A DNA stretch of 64,000 nucleotides from Rebecca billardiae RCC1528 (GCA_965240325.2 OZ251253.1:1-64000), one strand, 5' to 3'; positions 10,597-22,609 are shown, counted from the stretch's first letter. Notes: generated from the sequence alone by a model not told the origin. Made by a program: numbers and translations.

Positions 10597-13500
10597 ACGG
10601 AGACACCGCCGCGCGCATCTGTGGCCGTTTGGCGGGCCTCCGGCAGCTGTGGGACCCGCGCAGGCCGGCGGAGCACCCCATCGGGCTGCAAGTGCGCGGC
10701 GCGGCCCGCTGCTCCTGCTTGGGGGCGGCCTACTCGACCTAAATATGACGCTCAGCCCATCGCCCGGCGTGCCCGCCCGCGCACGGAGACACCGCCGCGC
10801 GCGTCTGTGGCCGTTTGGCGGGCCTCCTGCAGCTGTGGGACCCGCGCAGGCCGGCGGAGCACCCTATCGGGCCGCAAGTGCGCGGCGCGGCCCGCTGCTC
10901 CTGCTTGGGGGCGGCCTACTCGACCTAAATATGACGGCCAGCCCATCGCCAGGCGTGCCCAGCCGCGCACGGAGACACCGCCGCGCGCATCTGTGGCCGT
11001 TTGGCAGGCCTCCGGCAGCTGTGGGACCCGCGCAGGCCGGCGGAGCACCCCATCGGGCCGCAAGTGCGCGGCGCGGCCCAGCGCTCCTGCTTGGGGGCGG
11101 CCTACTCGACCTAAATATGACGCTCAACCCATCGCCCGGCGTGCCCGCCCGCGCACGGAGACACCGCCGCGCGCATCTGTGGCCGTTTGGCGGGCCTCCG
11201 GCAGCTGTGGGACCCGCGCAGGCCGGCGGAGCACCCCATCGGGCTGCAAGTGCGCGGCGCGGCCCGCTGCTCCTGCTTGGGGGCGGCCTACTCGACCTAA
11301 ATATGACGCTCAGCCCATCGCCCGGCGTGCCCGCCCGCGCGCGGAGACACCGCCGCGCGCGTCTGTGGCCGTTTTGCGGGCCTCCGGCAGCTGTGGGACC
11401 CGCGCAGGCCGGCGGAGCACCCTATCGGGCCGCAATTGCGCGGCGCGGCCCGCTGCTCCTGCTTGGGGGCGGCCTACTTGACCTAAATATGACGCTCAGC
11501 CCATCGCCCGGCGTGCCCGCCCGCGCACGGAGACACCGCCGCGCGCGTCTGTGGCCGTTTGGCGGGCCTCCTGCAGCTGTGGGACCCGCGCAGGCCGGCG
11601 GAGCACCCTATCGGGCCGCAAGTGCGCGGCGCGGCCCGCTGCTCCTGCTTGGGGGCGGCCTACTCGACCTAAATATGACGGCCAGCCCATCGCCGGGCGT
11701 GCCCAGCCGCGCACGGAGACACCGCCGCGCGCATCTGTGGCCGTTTGGCAGGCCTCCGGCAGCTGTGGAACCCGCGCAGGCCGGCGGAGCACCCTATCGG
11801 GCCGCAAGTGCGCGGCGCGGCCCGCTGCTCCTGCTTGGGGGCGGCATACTTGACCTAAATATGACGCTCAGCCCATCGCCCGGCGTGCCCGCCCGCGCAC
11901 GGAGACACCGCCGCGCGCGTCTGTGGCCGTTTGGCGGGCCTCCGGCAGCTGTGGGACCCGCGCAGGCCGGCGGAGCACCCTATCGGGCCGCAAGTGCGCG
12001 GCGCGGCCCAGCGCTCCTGCTTGGGGGCGGCCTACTCGACCTAAATATGACGCCCAGCCCATCGCCCGGCGTGCCCGCCCGCGCACGGAGGCACCGCAGC
12101 GCGCATCTTTGGCCGTTTGGCGGGCCTCCGCCAACTGTTGGACCGGCGCGGGCGGCGGATCACCCTATCGGGCCGCAAGTGCGCGGCGCGGCCCGCTGCT
12201 CCTGCTTGGGGGCGGTCTACTCGACCTAAATATGACGCCCAGCCCATCTCCAGGCGTGCCCGCCCGCGCCCGGAGGCACCGCAGCGCGCACGTGTGGCCG
12301 TTTGGCGGGCCTCCGGCAGCTGTGGGACCGGCGCGGGCGGCGGATCACCCTATCGGGCCGCAAGTGCGCGGCGCGGCCCAGCGCTCCTGCTTGGGGGCGG
12401 CCTACTCGACCTAAATATGACGCCCAGCCCATCGCCCGGCGTGCCCGCCCGCGCCCGGAGGCACCGCCGTGCGCATCTGTGGCCGTTTGGCAGGCCTCCG
12501 GCAGCTGTGGGACCCGCGCAGGCCGGCGGAGCACCCCATCGGGCCGCAAGTGCGCGGCGCGGCCCAGCGCTCCTGCTTGGGGGCGGCCTACTCGACCTAA
12601 ATATGACGCTCAACCCATCGCCCGGCGTGCCCGCCCGCGCACGGAGACACCGCCGCGCGCATCTGTGGCCGTTTGGCGGGCCTCCGGCAGCTGTGGGACC
12701 CGCGCAGGCCGGCGGAGCACCCCATCGGGCTGCAAGTGCGCGGCGCGGCCCGCTGCTCCTGCTTGGGGGCGGCCTACTCGACCCAAATATGACGCTCAGC
12801 CCATCGCCCGGCGTGCCCGCCCGCGCACGGAGACACCGCCGCGCGCGTCTGTGGCCGTTTGGCGGGCCTCCGGCAGCTGTGGGACCCGCGCAGGCCGGCG
12901 GAGCACCCTATCGGGCCGCAAGTGCGCGGCGCGGCCCGCTGCTCCTGCTTGGGGGCGGCCTACTCGACCTAAATATGACGCTCAGCCCATCGCCCGGCGT
13001 GCCCGCCCGCGCACGGAGACACCGCCGCGCGCGTCTGTGGCCGTTTGGCGGGCCTCTGGCAGCTGTGGGACCCGCGCAGGCCGGCGGAGCACCCCATCGG
13101 GCCGCAAGTGCGCGGCGCGGCCCGCTGCTCCTGCTTGGGGGCGGCCTACTCGACCTAAATATGACGCCCAGCCCATCGCCAGGCGTGCCCGCCCGCGCCC
13201 GGAGGCACCGCAGCGCGCGCATCTTTGGCCGTTTTCGGGCCTCCGCCAACTGTTGGACCGGCGCGGGCGGCGGATCACCCTATCGGGCCGCAAGTGCGCG
13301 GCGCGGCCCGCTGCTCCTGCTTGGGGGCGGCATACTTGACCTAAATATGACGCTCAGCCCATCGCCAGGCGTGCCCGCCCGCGCACGGAGACACCGCCGC
13401 GCGCGTCTGTGGCCGTTTGGCGGGCCTCCGGCAGCTGTGGGACCCGCGCAGGCCGGCGGAGCACCCTATCGGGCCGCAAGTGCGCGGCGCGGCCCAGCGC

Positions 13501-16500
13501 TCCTGCTTGGGGGCGGCCTACTCGACCTAAATATGACGCTCAGCCCATCGCCCGGCGTGCCCGCCCGCGCACGGAGACACCGCCGCGCGCGTCTGTGGCC
13601 GTTTGGCGGGCCTCCGGCAGCTGTGGGACCCGCGCAGGCCGGCGGAGCACCCTATCGGGCCGCAAGTGCGCGGCGCGGCCCAGCGCTCCTGCTTGGGGGC
13701 GGCCTACTCGACCTAAATATGACGCCCAGCCCATCGCCCGGCGTGCCCGCCCGCGCACGGAGGCACCGCAGCGCGCATCTTTGGCCGTTTGGCGGGCCTC
13801 CGCCAACTGTTGGACCGGCGCGGGCGGCGGATCACCCTATCGGGCCGCAAGTGCGCGGCGCGGCCCGCTGCTCCTGCTTGGGGGCGGCCTACTCGACCTA
13901 AATATGACGCCCAGCCCATCGCCCGGCGTGCCCGCCCGCGCACGGAGGCACCGCAGCGCGCATCTTTGGCCGTTTGGCGGGCCTCCGCCAACTGTTGGAC
14001 CGGCGCGGGCGGCGGATCACCCTATCGGGCCGCAAGTGCGCGGCGCGGCCCGCTGCTCCTGCTTGGGGGCGGTCTACTCGACCTAAATATGACGCCCAGC
14101 CCATCTCCAGGCGTGCCCGCCCGCGCCCGGAGGCACCGCAGCGCGCACGTGTGGCCGTTTGGCGGGCCTCCGGCAGCTGTGGGACCGGCGCGGGCGGCGG
14201 ATCACCCTATCGGGCCGCAAGTGCGCGGCGCGGCCCAGCGCTCCTGCTTGGGGGCGGCCTACTCGACCTAAATATGACGCCCAGCCCATCGCCCGGCGTG
14301 CCCGCCCGCGCCCGGAGGCACCGCCGTGCGCATCTGTGGCCGTTTGGCAGGCCTCCGGCAGCTGTGGGACCCGCGCAGGCCGGCGGAGCACCCCATCGGG
14401 CCGCAAGTGCGCGGCGCGGCCCAGCGCTCCTGCTTGGGGGCGGCCTACTCGACCTAAATATGACGCTCAACCCATCGCCCGGCGTGCCCGCCCGCGCACG
14501 GAGACACCGCCGCGCGCATCTGTGGCCGTTTGGCGGGCCTCCGGCAGCTGTGGGACCCGCGCAGGCCGGCGGAGCACCCCATCGGGCTGCAAGTGCGCGG
14601 CGCGGCCCGCTGCTCCTGCTTGGGGGCGGCCTACTCGACCCAAATATGACGCTCAGCCCATCGCCCGGCGTGCCCGCCCGCGCACGGAGACACCGCCGCG
14701 CGCGTCTGTGGCCGTTTGGCGGGCCTCCGGCAGCTGTGGGACCCGCGCAGGCCGGCGGAGCACCCTATCGGGCCGCAAGTGCGCGGCGCGGCCCGCTGCT
14801 CCTGCTTGGGGGCGGCCTACTCGACCTAAATATGACGCTCAGCCCATCGCCCGGCGTGCCCGCCCGCGCACGGAGACACCGCCGCGCGCGTCTGTGGCCG
14901 TTTGGCGGGCCTCTGGCAGCTGTGGGACCCGCGCAGGCCGGCGGAGCACCCCATCGGGCCGCAAGTGCGCGGCGCGGCCCGCTGCTCCTGCTTGGGGGCG
15001 GCCTACTCGACCTAAATATGACGCCCAGCCCATCGCCAGGCGTGCCCGCCCGCGCCCGGAGGCACCGCAGCGCGCGCATCTTTGGCCGTTTTCGGGCCTC
15101 CGCCAACTGTTGGACCGGCGCGGGCGGCGGATCACCCTATCGGGCCGCAAGTGCGCGGCGCGGCCCGCTGCTCCTGCTTGGGGGCGGTCTACTCGACCTA
15201 AATATGACGCCCAGCCCATCTCCAGGCGTGCCCGCCCGCGCCCGGAGGCACCGCAGCGCGCACGTGTGGCCGTTTGGCGGGCCTCCGCCAGCTGTCTGTG
15301 GGACCGGCGCGGGCGGCGGATCACCCTATCGGGCCGCAAGTGCGCGGCGCGGCCCGCTGCTCCTGCTTGGGGGCGGTCTACTCGACCTAAATATGACGCC
15401 CAGCCCATCTCCAGGCGTGCCCGCCCGCGCCCGGAGGCACCGCAGCGCGCACGTGTGGCCGTTTGGCGGGCCTCCGGCAGCTGTGGGACCGGCGCGGGCG
15501 GCGGAGCACCCTATCGGGCCGCAAGTGCGCGGCGCGGCCCAGCGCTCCTGCTTGGGGGCGGCCTACTTGACCTAAATATGACGCTCAGCCCATCGCCCGG
15601 CGTGCCCGCCCGCGCACGGAGACACCGCCGCGCGCATCTGTGGCCGTTTGGCAGGCCTCCGGCAGCAATGTGGGGGGACCCACGCAGGCCGGCGGAGCAC
15701 CCTATCGGGCCGCAAGTGCGCGGCGCGGCCCAGCGCTCCTGCTTGGGGGCGGCCTACTTGACCTAAATATGACGCTCAGCCCATCGCCCGGCGTGCCCGC
15801 CCGCGCACGGAGACACCGCCGCGCGCATCTGTGGCCGTTTGGCAGGCCTCCGGCAGCTGTGGGACCCGCGCAGGCCGGCGGAGCACCCTATCGGGCCGCA
15901 AGTGCGCGGCGCGGCCCGCTGCTCCTGCTTGGGGGCGGCCTACTCGACCTAAAGATGACGCTCAGCCCATCGCCCGGCGTGCCCGCCCGCGCACGGAGAC
16001 ACCGCCGCGCGCGTCTGTGGCCGTTTGGCGGGCCTCCGGCAGCTGTGGGACCCGCGCAGGCCGGCGGATCACCCTATCGGGCCGCAAGTGCGCGGCGCGG
16101 CCCGCTGCTCCTGCTTGGGGGCGGCCTACTTGACCTAAATATGACGCCCAGCCCATCGCCAGGCGTGCCCGCCCGCGCCCGGAGGCACCGCAGCGCGCGC
16201 ATCTTTGGCCGTTTTGCGGGCCTCCGCCAACTGTTGGTTGGACCGGCGCGGGCGGCGGATCACCCTATCGGGCCGCAAGTGCGCGGCGCGGCCCGCTGCT
16301 CCTGCTTGGGGGCGGCCTAATCGACCTAAGTATGACGCCCAGCCCATCTCCAGGCGTGCCCGCCCGCGCCCGGAGGCACCGCAGCGCGCACGTGTGGCCG
16401 TTTGGCGGGCCTCCGCCAGCTGTGGGACCGGCGCGGGCGGCGGATCACCCTATATATCGGGCCGCAAGTGCGCGGCGCGGCCCGCTGCTCCTGCTTGGGG

Positions 16501-17178
16501 GCGGCCTACTTGACCTAAATATGACGCCCAGCCCATCGTCAGGCGTGCCCGCCCGCGCCCGGAGGCACCGCAGCGCGCATCTTTGGCCGTTTTTCGGGCC
16601 TCCGCCAACTGTTGGACCGGCGCGGGCGGCGGATCACCCTATCGGGCCGCAAGTGCGCGGCACGGCCCTCTGCTCCTGCTTGGGGGTGGCCTACTCGACC
16701 TAAATATGACGCCCAGCCCATCTCCAGGCGTGCCCGCCCGCGCCCGGAGGCACCGCAGCGCGCACGTGTGGCCGTTTGGCGGGCCTCCGCCAGCTGTGGG
16801 ACCGGCGCGGGCGGCGGATCACCCTATCGGGCTGCAAGTGCGCGGCGCGGCCCGCTGCTCCTGCTTGGGGGCGGCCTACTCGACCTAAATATGACGCCCA
16901 GCCCATCGTCAGGCGTGCCCGCCCGCGCCCGGAGGCACCGCAGCGCGCATCTTTGGCCGTTTTTCGGGCCTCCGCCAACTGTTGGACCGGCGCGGGCGGC
17001 GGATCACCCTATCGGGCCGCAAGTGCGCGGCACGGCCCGCTGCTCCTGCTTGGGGGCGGCCTACTCGACCTAAATATGACGCTCAGCCCATCTCCAGGCG
17101 TGCCCGCCCGCGCCCGGAGGCACCGCCGCGCGCGTCTGTGGCCGTTTGGCGGGCCTCCGCCAGCTGTTGGACCGGCTC
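10597..17178. repeat. Subtelomeric satellite, about 35 monomers of 185-186 bp
   Basis: A GC-rich monomer repeats head to tail. The marker CTAAATATGAC (variants included) recurs 35 times between 10744 and 17075. Spacing is exactly 186 bp through the first eight units, mixes 185 and 186 in the middle, and becomes irregular (185-191 bp) from 15203 onward. Two monomer types are visible: one with GGAGACACCGCCGCGCG and GGCAGCTGTGGGACC, the other with GGAGGCACCGCAGCGCG and CCAACTGTTGGACC. Because 186 is 62 codons, long frames stay open on both strands; these are artefacts of the period. The array lies between the telomere-side genes and the GOSR1 gene. Confidence 0.95.
12046..15197. repeat. Higher-order repeat of 1857 bp inside the satellite
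   Basis: A ten-monomer block beginning near 12046 is repeated with an offset of exactly 1857 bp from near 13903 (markers 12231/14088, 12416/14273, 12602/14459, 12788/14645, 12974/14831 and 13160/15017). The copies look identical for about 1.2-1.3 kb, then diverge near 13330 and 15187. A smaller four-monomer (744-bp) higher-order period is visible nearer the telomere, with matching units at 10752 and 11496. This indicates recent unequal exchange or segmental duplication. Confidence 0.85.
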
Positions 17179-17188
17179 GGGCGGTCAG

Positions 17189-17267
17189 GCGACTCTGCTT
17201 GTCACTGCCAGTCAGCTGACAGGCGTCAGATGATTGTCAAATGTCAGGCGAGGCCTGACATGTCAGG
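17189..17267. promoter_or_regulatory. GTCAGG/TGACA cluster with perfect palindrome upstream of GOSR1
   Basis: Between the last satellite copy and the GOSR1 start, GTCAGGC, GTCAGCTGACAGG, GTCAGATGA and ATGTCAGG occur within about 80 bases. The cluster ends in the perfect 14-bp palindrome CCTGACATGTCAGG at 17254-17267, about 45 bases before the ATG. Repeated palindromic words just ahead of a gene suggest a transcription-factor site or core promoter; the factor is unknown. Confidence 0.4.
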
Positions 17268-17309
17268 TGATCTGCCCTTGGCCCCCCGTGTAGCCGGGGG
17301 CAGCGAGCG

Positions 17310-18229
17310 ATGGCGGCACCGCCGCCGCCGCCGGGCATCGACGAGCTGCGCAAGCGCGCGCGGGGGCTGGAGAACAAGATCGAGACGCTGCTCGTGAGCT
17401 TCTCCAACCTCGCCTCTTCCTCCTCGCTCCACGCCGCGAGCGCCGCCGCCTCCGTCACCGCCGCGGACGGCCTGGACGCGGTGGACCAGCAGCAGCGCGA
17501 GTTGAGCGCGCTGCTCGAGCAGGTGAGCCGGCGGGCGCGCGCGCGCGGGCGTGCGTGGGCGGGTCGGGCCGTGCCGGCGGCTCGCGCCGCGCGCGGTGTC
17601 GGCCGGCGTGCGTTGGCGCCGCGCCTCCCGCGCCGGCGCCGTCGTCGTCACCGCCCTCCCCCTCCCGCGCCTGCGCCCCGCCGCGTCGCGCCCCCGCCCG
17701 GCCGCGCGGCGCCCAGCTCGCGGAGGCGAACGAGTCGATGGCGCGGCACGCGGGCGGCCCCGTGGCGAGCGTGCACACGCTACAGCGCCACCGCGAGATC
17801 CTGCACGACTACACGCAGGAGTTTGCAAAGACCAAGGCGAGCGTGCAGTCCGCGCGCGAGCGCGCGCAGCTGCTCAGCTCGGTGCGCGCGGACGTGCGCG
17901 AGCTGCGCGCGGCGGAGGCGGGCGGCGCGGGGGCGGCGGCGGCGCGCGCGGACTCGGCGAACCTGCTGCGCGAGCGCAACGCCATCCACCACGCCGTGCG
18001 GCTCGCCGACGAGGTCATCGGCCGCGCGCAGGCGACGCAGGGCTCGCTCGACGAGCAGCGCGCGCTCTTTGGGCGCATCCGGCGCACGGTGCTCGACGTG
18101 GGCGCGAGGCTGCCCGCCGTGGGCGCGCTGGTCGGCGCGATCCACACGCGGCGGCGGCGCGACGTGCTCGTTGTCGGCGGGACCGCCACCGTGTGCACCA
18201 TCCTCCTCCTCTGGTCCATCATGCACTGA
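17310..18229 (+). CDS. GOSR1: Golgi SNAP receptor complex member 1 (GS28/Gos1), Qb-SNARE
   Basis: Two exons, 17310-17522 and 17717-18229, with a 194-bp GT-AG intron in phase 0, give 241 residues; animal GS28 is about 250. In the family this is the Qb-SNARE that works with syntaxin-5, Ykt6 and GS15/Bet1-type partners in ER-Golgi and intra-Golgi fusion. The N-terminal part has the family pattern LRKRARGLENKIETLL and later HREILHDYTQEF. The SNARE motif runs from about residue 165 to 220, with the zero-layer Gln in LDEQRALF. LPAVGALVGAI and the basic RRRRD precede a C-terminal anchor (VLVVGGTATVCTILLLW), a close match to the known tail. The satellite ends 130 bp upstream. Confidence 0.93.
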
Positions 18230-20839
18230 CGGCGCGCGCGCGGCCAGGCGGCCGGGCCGAGTCCGTGACGAGTGACGTGGCGGCCCGCGCAGGCTGGGAG
18301 TGGGGACCGTGGCTGGCGGCAGTAGACGTCACCGCTTACTTGCCTATGGTTGTCGGTCGCCATGACGCATCGCTGTTCTATACTCGCGTATAGCCGTGGC
18401 ATAAAGCAGCCCGTAGTGCGCAGTCCGCCGCATCACGGCGGAATAACGTGTCATCGTCTGCTGACTCACCGGCCAGTAGCAGCATCACTGCCACTGTCCA
18501 CTCACGGATCCGAAGTGAATAGGTGGGTCCCTCCCAACTGGGGCGATATTCTGGCGCACTCAGAATGACGTCCTAGATTTTGTCTCTCACCCAGAATCGA
18601 CGACGCTATAAATGCGTCCCATCGGGGCGGAGCAAAAGTTTCGACCTCAAAACCTACTCCGCGTGCCGTCGCGCGGCCGAGCGTGCGCGCGCCGCGCCAG
18701 TAGTGTCACATAGAGATTTTGCGAAGCGTTACTTCATGGTTATGGTGGCTAGATGGCGACATGCGATCGGAATTACTTATTGACAACCGTTGACACCCGA
18801 CCGAACCATTTTATGAAGCAAAGAGTGGGGCTCTATGCTGTGCGCTGATACCTCCAACAAACTACAGCAAGATCGAGCATATTACCCACTTCATATATAG
18901 CCACTTGCCCGTATATAGTATGAGTCTTACCCACTTTATATTGACCGTGGATGCGGTTCACTATATATTCAAATTCGTTCCGATATGTGGGTACGTTTGT
19001 TGGGTCATCGAATAGGCGCCGAGCGACGCGGACACAGGCAACCCGGGCCGCAACCGGACTGCCTGCGAGTGGCAGTGTTTGTGGCGGGCTGCGTGCCGAG
19101 GCACACACCATCGCCCGCCACCGAGCATGCCACCGTCGTCACACGGGAGCCCTCCGCCGTCGAGGCTGGACTATCAGCCAACGCCACCGCCGGAGCTTGC
19201 CGCGTTCGGCGGCTTCCGTGCTCGTACTCCGCGTGTCACCGGTCGTCGTATGCCCACCCGCGTGAGGCCGCCACCAGTCCATGACTACCGCAGCTGCAGC
19301 CCATGCCGCCGACGATGCCTCCTACCATCTTCTCGCCAGGCAGCAATACGATAGGTTCACCGACGCTGCTGCTAGGCTGAGAGCACTCAGCCAGTTGGCC
19401 GGCGAGACGAGATGGTTGAGCTGCTGGCCTACGGCCATCACGTTGCGGCTTCCGTTCGCTCAAGTACACCCAACGTGACGACGAGAACGTGCCGGGCAAT
19501 CATCAGACATGCGTCTGAGGGGTCTACTACGCCTAGCCGTAGAGTTGCTGAGTACGAGTCCTCGCAGACCACAAGCGGAACGAGTGGGACCACCCAATGG
19601 CAGGAGCAACAGCGTGGGGTGGCACCCGCGCCTGTCAACGCGACCGCGTTCTGTCAAGAATGGACCCATATCCTGCGACCACCCTCGAGCACCGCATACT
19701 ATGCCCACACTCGGCATAGGGAAGGATCGCTGAGCGCCTGCTGCCGCTGTCAAAGGCCCTGCTGATCTTCCTGGCGCTGGATCGTGCACACGGATGGCAA
19801 GTCGGCGTGCTCGCCGCACATCGCGGCGGCTTCTCAGCATCCCAAGTCCTCAGTGCACCCATCCTAGGCCTGCTGGTCGACGATTGGTACCAACCCCCAC
19901 CAAACACGCCCTCTCGGAAGTCGCCAATCGCTTACATGGCTCCCCGAGAGCCCGGGGCTGGCTGTCGTGCGTTCTCACGAGCAGCTTGCGCACAGCCCAA
20001 ATGTCACCTTCACGGTGCGTAGAGCTGCTCAAGACGGCGGGGACGCCAAGAGCATGCCCATGCCTGATGGTGGCCCATGCCTCCCGTCACCTGACCCGCC
20101 TGTAGCGAAAAGTGGCCCTGCTCGAAGGCACGGCTCGAACACCCGCCGATCGATTCAAGTTGTCTGTACGCGTCTAGCCGGGCGAGAGTCAAACATGCGG
20201 GCACGTGCCAGGCGGGGGATGTGTGACCACGGATCCCATCCGTGAGCACGCGCAAAGCGCTGGAGCGCGCGATAGGTGTTGGCTGTGGTCTACCCGACAC
20301 ACGGCGGCTCGGTCGCGCTGGAGAGGCGCTCCGACATCGTCGGGAGCGTTCACCGTCGGACCTCGGCCGGCGGCCCGGCGATTTTCCCGAGCCGCGCCCC
20401 GCGCGAAAGAAATCAGGCCAGAAAACCCGGTAAATGTTTAAAAGACCGCTGGAAAATCGCCAGGGACCCACCTAAAGTGAATCACTAATCAGTAATCGTC
20501 AGTCACTCGAACCGGGTGCTCCACGACCCCACGGTGCATGTCGAGCCAGTCCGCCCTTCATGGACACGACATGCAGTTGCTGCTCGATCGAGCACCCGGT
20601 CTCCTTCGATCCTCTGCAGCTTGAGGAGTCGAGGCGGAGGTTCGTGATCTCGCGCGGACGACAACACACCGCGGTCACACTCGCCCGCACACGCGCAAAG
20701 CTCCAGGCACCGGTCGGAGAGCGACTGCTGGTGGAAAGTGAAACCGCATACAATTAGTAGTAGTAGGCCCGCGCCGCGCGCGCGGTACAATCAAGCCTGC
20801 TTGCTTTGGCGGGCCGTGCCCGCCCCCGGGCCGGGCGCC
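18230..20839. other. Long intergenic region, no supported gene
   Basis: About 2.6 kb. 18230-19000 is AT-richer, with one TATA-like box. 19000-20760 is of intermediate GC, with only short overlapping frames on both strands, and may contain eroded mobile or gene fragments. I see no domain, no tRNA and no clear repeat. A 65-codon frame at 20560-20757 is unassigned and doubtful. Confidence 0.45.
18608..18614 (+). promoter_or_regulatory. TATA-like box in intergenic DNA
   Basis: TATAAAT stands alone in mixed-composition DNA downstream of GOSR1. The only frame near it is a short unassigned one of 67 codons (18580-18783), so it may drive a non-coding transcript or be chance. Confidence 0.2.
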
Positions 20840-22300
20840 ATGACGAGCTCAGCGTCGCCGGTGGAGCAGCTGGTGCCGGTCGGCGCCGCGGAGGAGGGCG
20901 CGCTTCTCGTGGAGAGCTTCCAGCAGCCGCGCACGCCGCCGCAGGTGGTCGCGTACGCGCCCGTCGCGCCGCCCGCCACCGAGCCTGCGGCGGGCGCGGC
21001 CGCGTGTGCGCCGCGCTCGTCGCACGCGTCGACGGCGGCGGCGGACGGCGTGATCGCCATCGACATGGGCTCGACCGCCTCGCCGCTGGGCCAGCCGTCG
21101 CGCCCGCCGGCGCCACCGCCGCCGCCGCTGCGGCCGCCGCCGCTGCTGCCGCCGCGCGCGCGCTCGGGCGTGCGGCGCATCGACTCGGTCACCGACCGGC
21201 CGCCGAGCGACTGCTGCGCCAAGCTGGGCTGCCCGGCGGACGAGAAGCGGTGCTGCTGCGCGGCGTTCTGGCTGGACGACGGCGTGCCCCCCGTCTGGCC
21301 CCTCTCCTGGCTGATGGCGCGGCACAACCCGTACCTCAACGACAACGCGCTCGCCGAGCGGATCGGCCGGCTCGGGCTGCGGCTGGCGGACCGCGAGCGC
21401 CGGCTGGTGATGGGCGTGGCGCTGGGGCTGACGGCGACGTCGGCGGTGCTCACGACGTACGGCTGCCTCTCGCTCTCCACCAACCCCGAGCTCGCGCGCC
21501 CCACCGCGTGGGCCATCGGCTACGTCGCGCGCCGCGGGCGCGGCGTCGTCGCGTACGTCGGGCTCGCGCGGCTGGTCGTGTCCACGTGCGAGGCGGCGCC
21601 GCCGGGCGTCGACTGGCTCGAGTGGGCCGAGTGCTCGGCGGCGTTCCACCGCTGGGCGGACGTGCCCGCGGGGTGCGCCGGGCGCGACGCCGACGCCGCC
21701 GAGCCGTACGGCTACCCGTGCGGCGCGCTCCTCGCGTGCGCCGAGCAGGCCGTCGCCAACCAGTTTGGCGCGGCCGTGACGGCGGCGACGCTGCTCTTTG
21801 CGCTCGCGGGCTGCCTCACGCGCATCCGGCGGCGCGCGGACACCAACCTGTTCAAGGCGATCGGCGTGCTGCCCGACGCGCTGGGCACGCTCACGCTCGG
21901 CGTCGCGCTCATCACCTTCGGCTCCACCTGCACCGCCGCGATGCCGCAGGCGCTCGACTCGACGCGCGTCGGCGCGCTCACCGGCCCGGGGTACACGTGC
22001 TACCTGTGGTGCTGGATCGTCGGGCTGGCGCGGCTCGCGGCGCACTGCGTCGTGCCGGTGCCGGGCACGGGGCTCGACGTGGGCCGCGCGGCGCGCACCG
22101 TCTCGCGCCGGCTGAGCACCGAGCTCAGCGCCGTGCGCGTCTCGGTCGCCTCGGCCGTCGGCTCGCGCGTGGGCAGCGCGCGCAACAGCCTCGCCGCCTC
22201 GCCGCGCACCTCGCCGCGCGCGTCGCCGCGGCCGCGCGCGCAGCCGTCGCCGCGGCCGGCGGCGCTGTCGCCGCGCGGCCCGCCGTCGCCGGCGGGTTGA
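20840..22300 (+). CDS. Unrecognised multi-pass membrane protein (486 aa)
   Basis: A single open frame. I chose the ATG at 20840 because it sits in gcgccATGa and because the 34 codons upstream are low-complexity. Residues 1-130 are Ala/Pro-rich, then comes a Cys-rich patch (CCAKLGCPADEKRCCCAAFW). At least four hydrophobic segments follow: LVMGVALGLTATSAVLTTYG, FGAAVTAATLLFALAGCL, LGTLTLGVALITFGSTCTA and CYLWCWIVGLARLAAHCVV. Between the first two is a loop with five Cys and acidic residues (CEAAPPG...WAECS...GCAG...YPCG...LAC), probably lumenal or extracellular. The C-terminal 70 residues are Ser/Pro/Arg-rich (SPRTSPRASPRP) and look disordered and phosphorylatable. The topology resembles tetraspan proteins, but no family signature is recognised. 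Confidence 0.65.
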   Translation: MTSSASPVEQLVPVGAAEEGALLVESFQQPRTPPQVVAYAPVAPPATEPAAGAAACAPRSSHASTAAADGVIAIDMGSTASPLGQPSRPPAPPPPPLRPPPLLPPRARSGVRRIDSVTDRPPSDCCAKLGCPADEKRCCCAAFWLDDGVPPVWPLSWLMARHNPYLNDNALAERIGRLGLRLADRERRLVMGVALGLTATSAVLTTYGCLSLSTNPELARPTAWAIGYVARRGRGVVAYVGLARLVVSTCEAAPPGVDWLEWAECSAAFHRWADVPAGCAGRDADAAEPYGYPCGALLACAEQAVANQFGAAVTAATLLFALAGCLTRIRRRADTNLFKAIGVLPDALGTLTLGVALITFGSTCTAAMPQALDSTRVGALTGPGYTCYLWCWIVGLARLAAHCVVPVPGTGLDVGRAARTVSRRLSTELSAVRVSVASAVGSRVGSARNSLAASPRTSPRASPRPRAQPSPRPAALSPRGPPSPAG

Positions 22301-22609
22301 CGACATCACGACACGGCTGTGGCGGCGCGTCGTCGCGCGGTCGTTTTCTGAACTGCATCAGCAGCCGGACGAACGTACGACCTGACCATGTACGGTGTAC
22401 CAGGATCCTCCGGGCATCGGCGCGCCATCGGCCGGGCGCGGCCCGCCGCCGTGGTTTTTTTGTTGGGTGGCATGCTGCGGCGGATGAGAATACTGTAACA
22501 AAGAAATCGTCATCACGATGGCGAGTTGGCGACCCCCCACAAGGCACCGAACAAGGCAGGTGGCCAACGGTCTCTCCGCCCGAACCCGAACGAAAGGGCG
22601 GCGACGACG

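Noticed and set aside
10597-17178. CRISPR-like array
   Set aside because: The spacing is regular, but the whole unit is conserved, with no unique spacers, and the context is eukaryotic.
10580-17219. Long frames in the satellite (up to about 590 codons)
   Set aside because: The 186-bp period equals 62 codons and keeps frames open on both strands; frames switch wherever a 185-bp unit occurs, which argues against coding.
19000-20480. Reverse-transcriptase-like remnant
   Set aside because: A few hydrophobic stretches in short frames suggested it, but no catalytic motif such as YxDD or an integrase block could be found.
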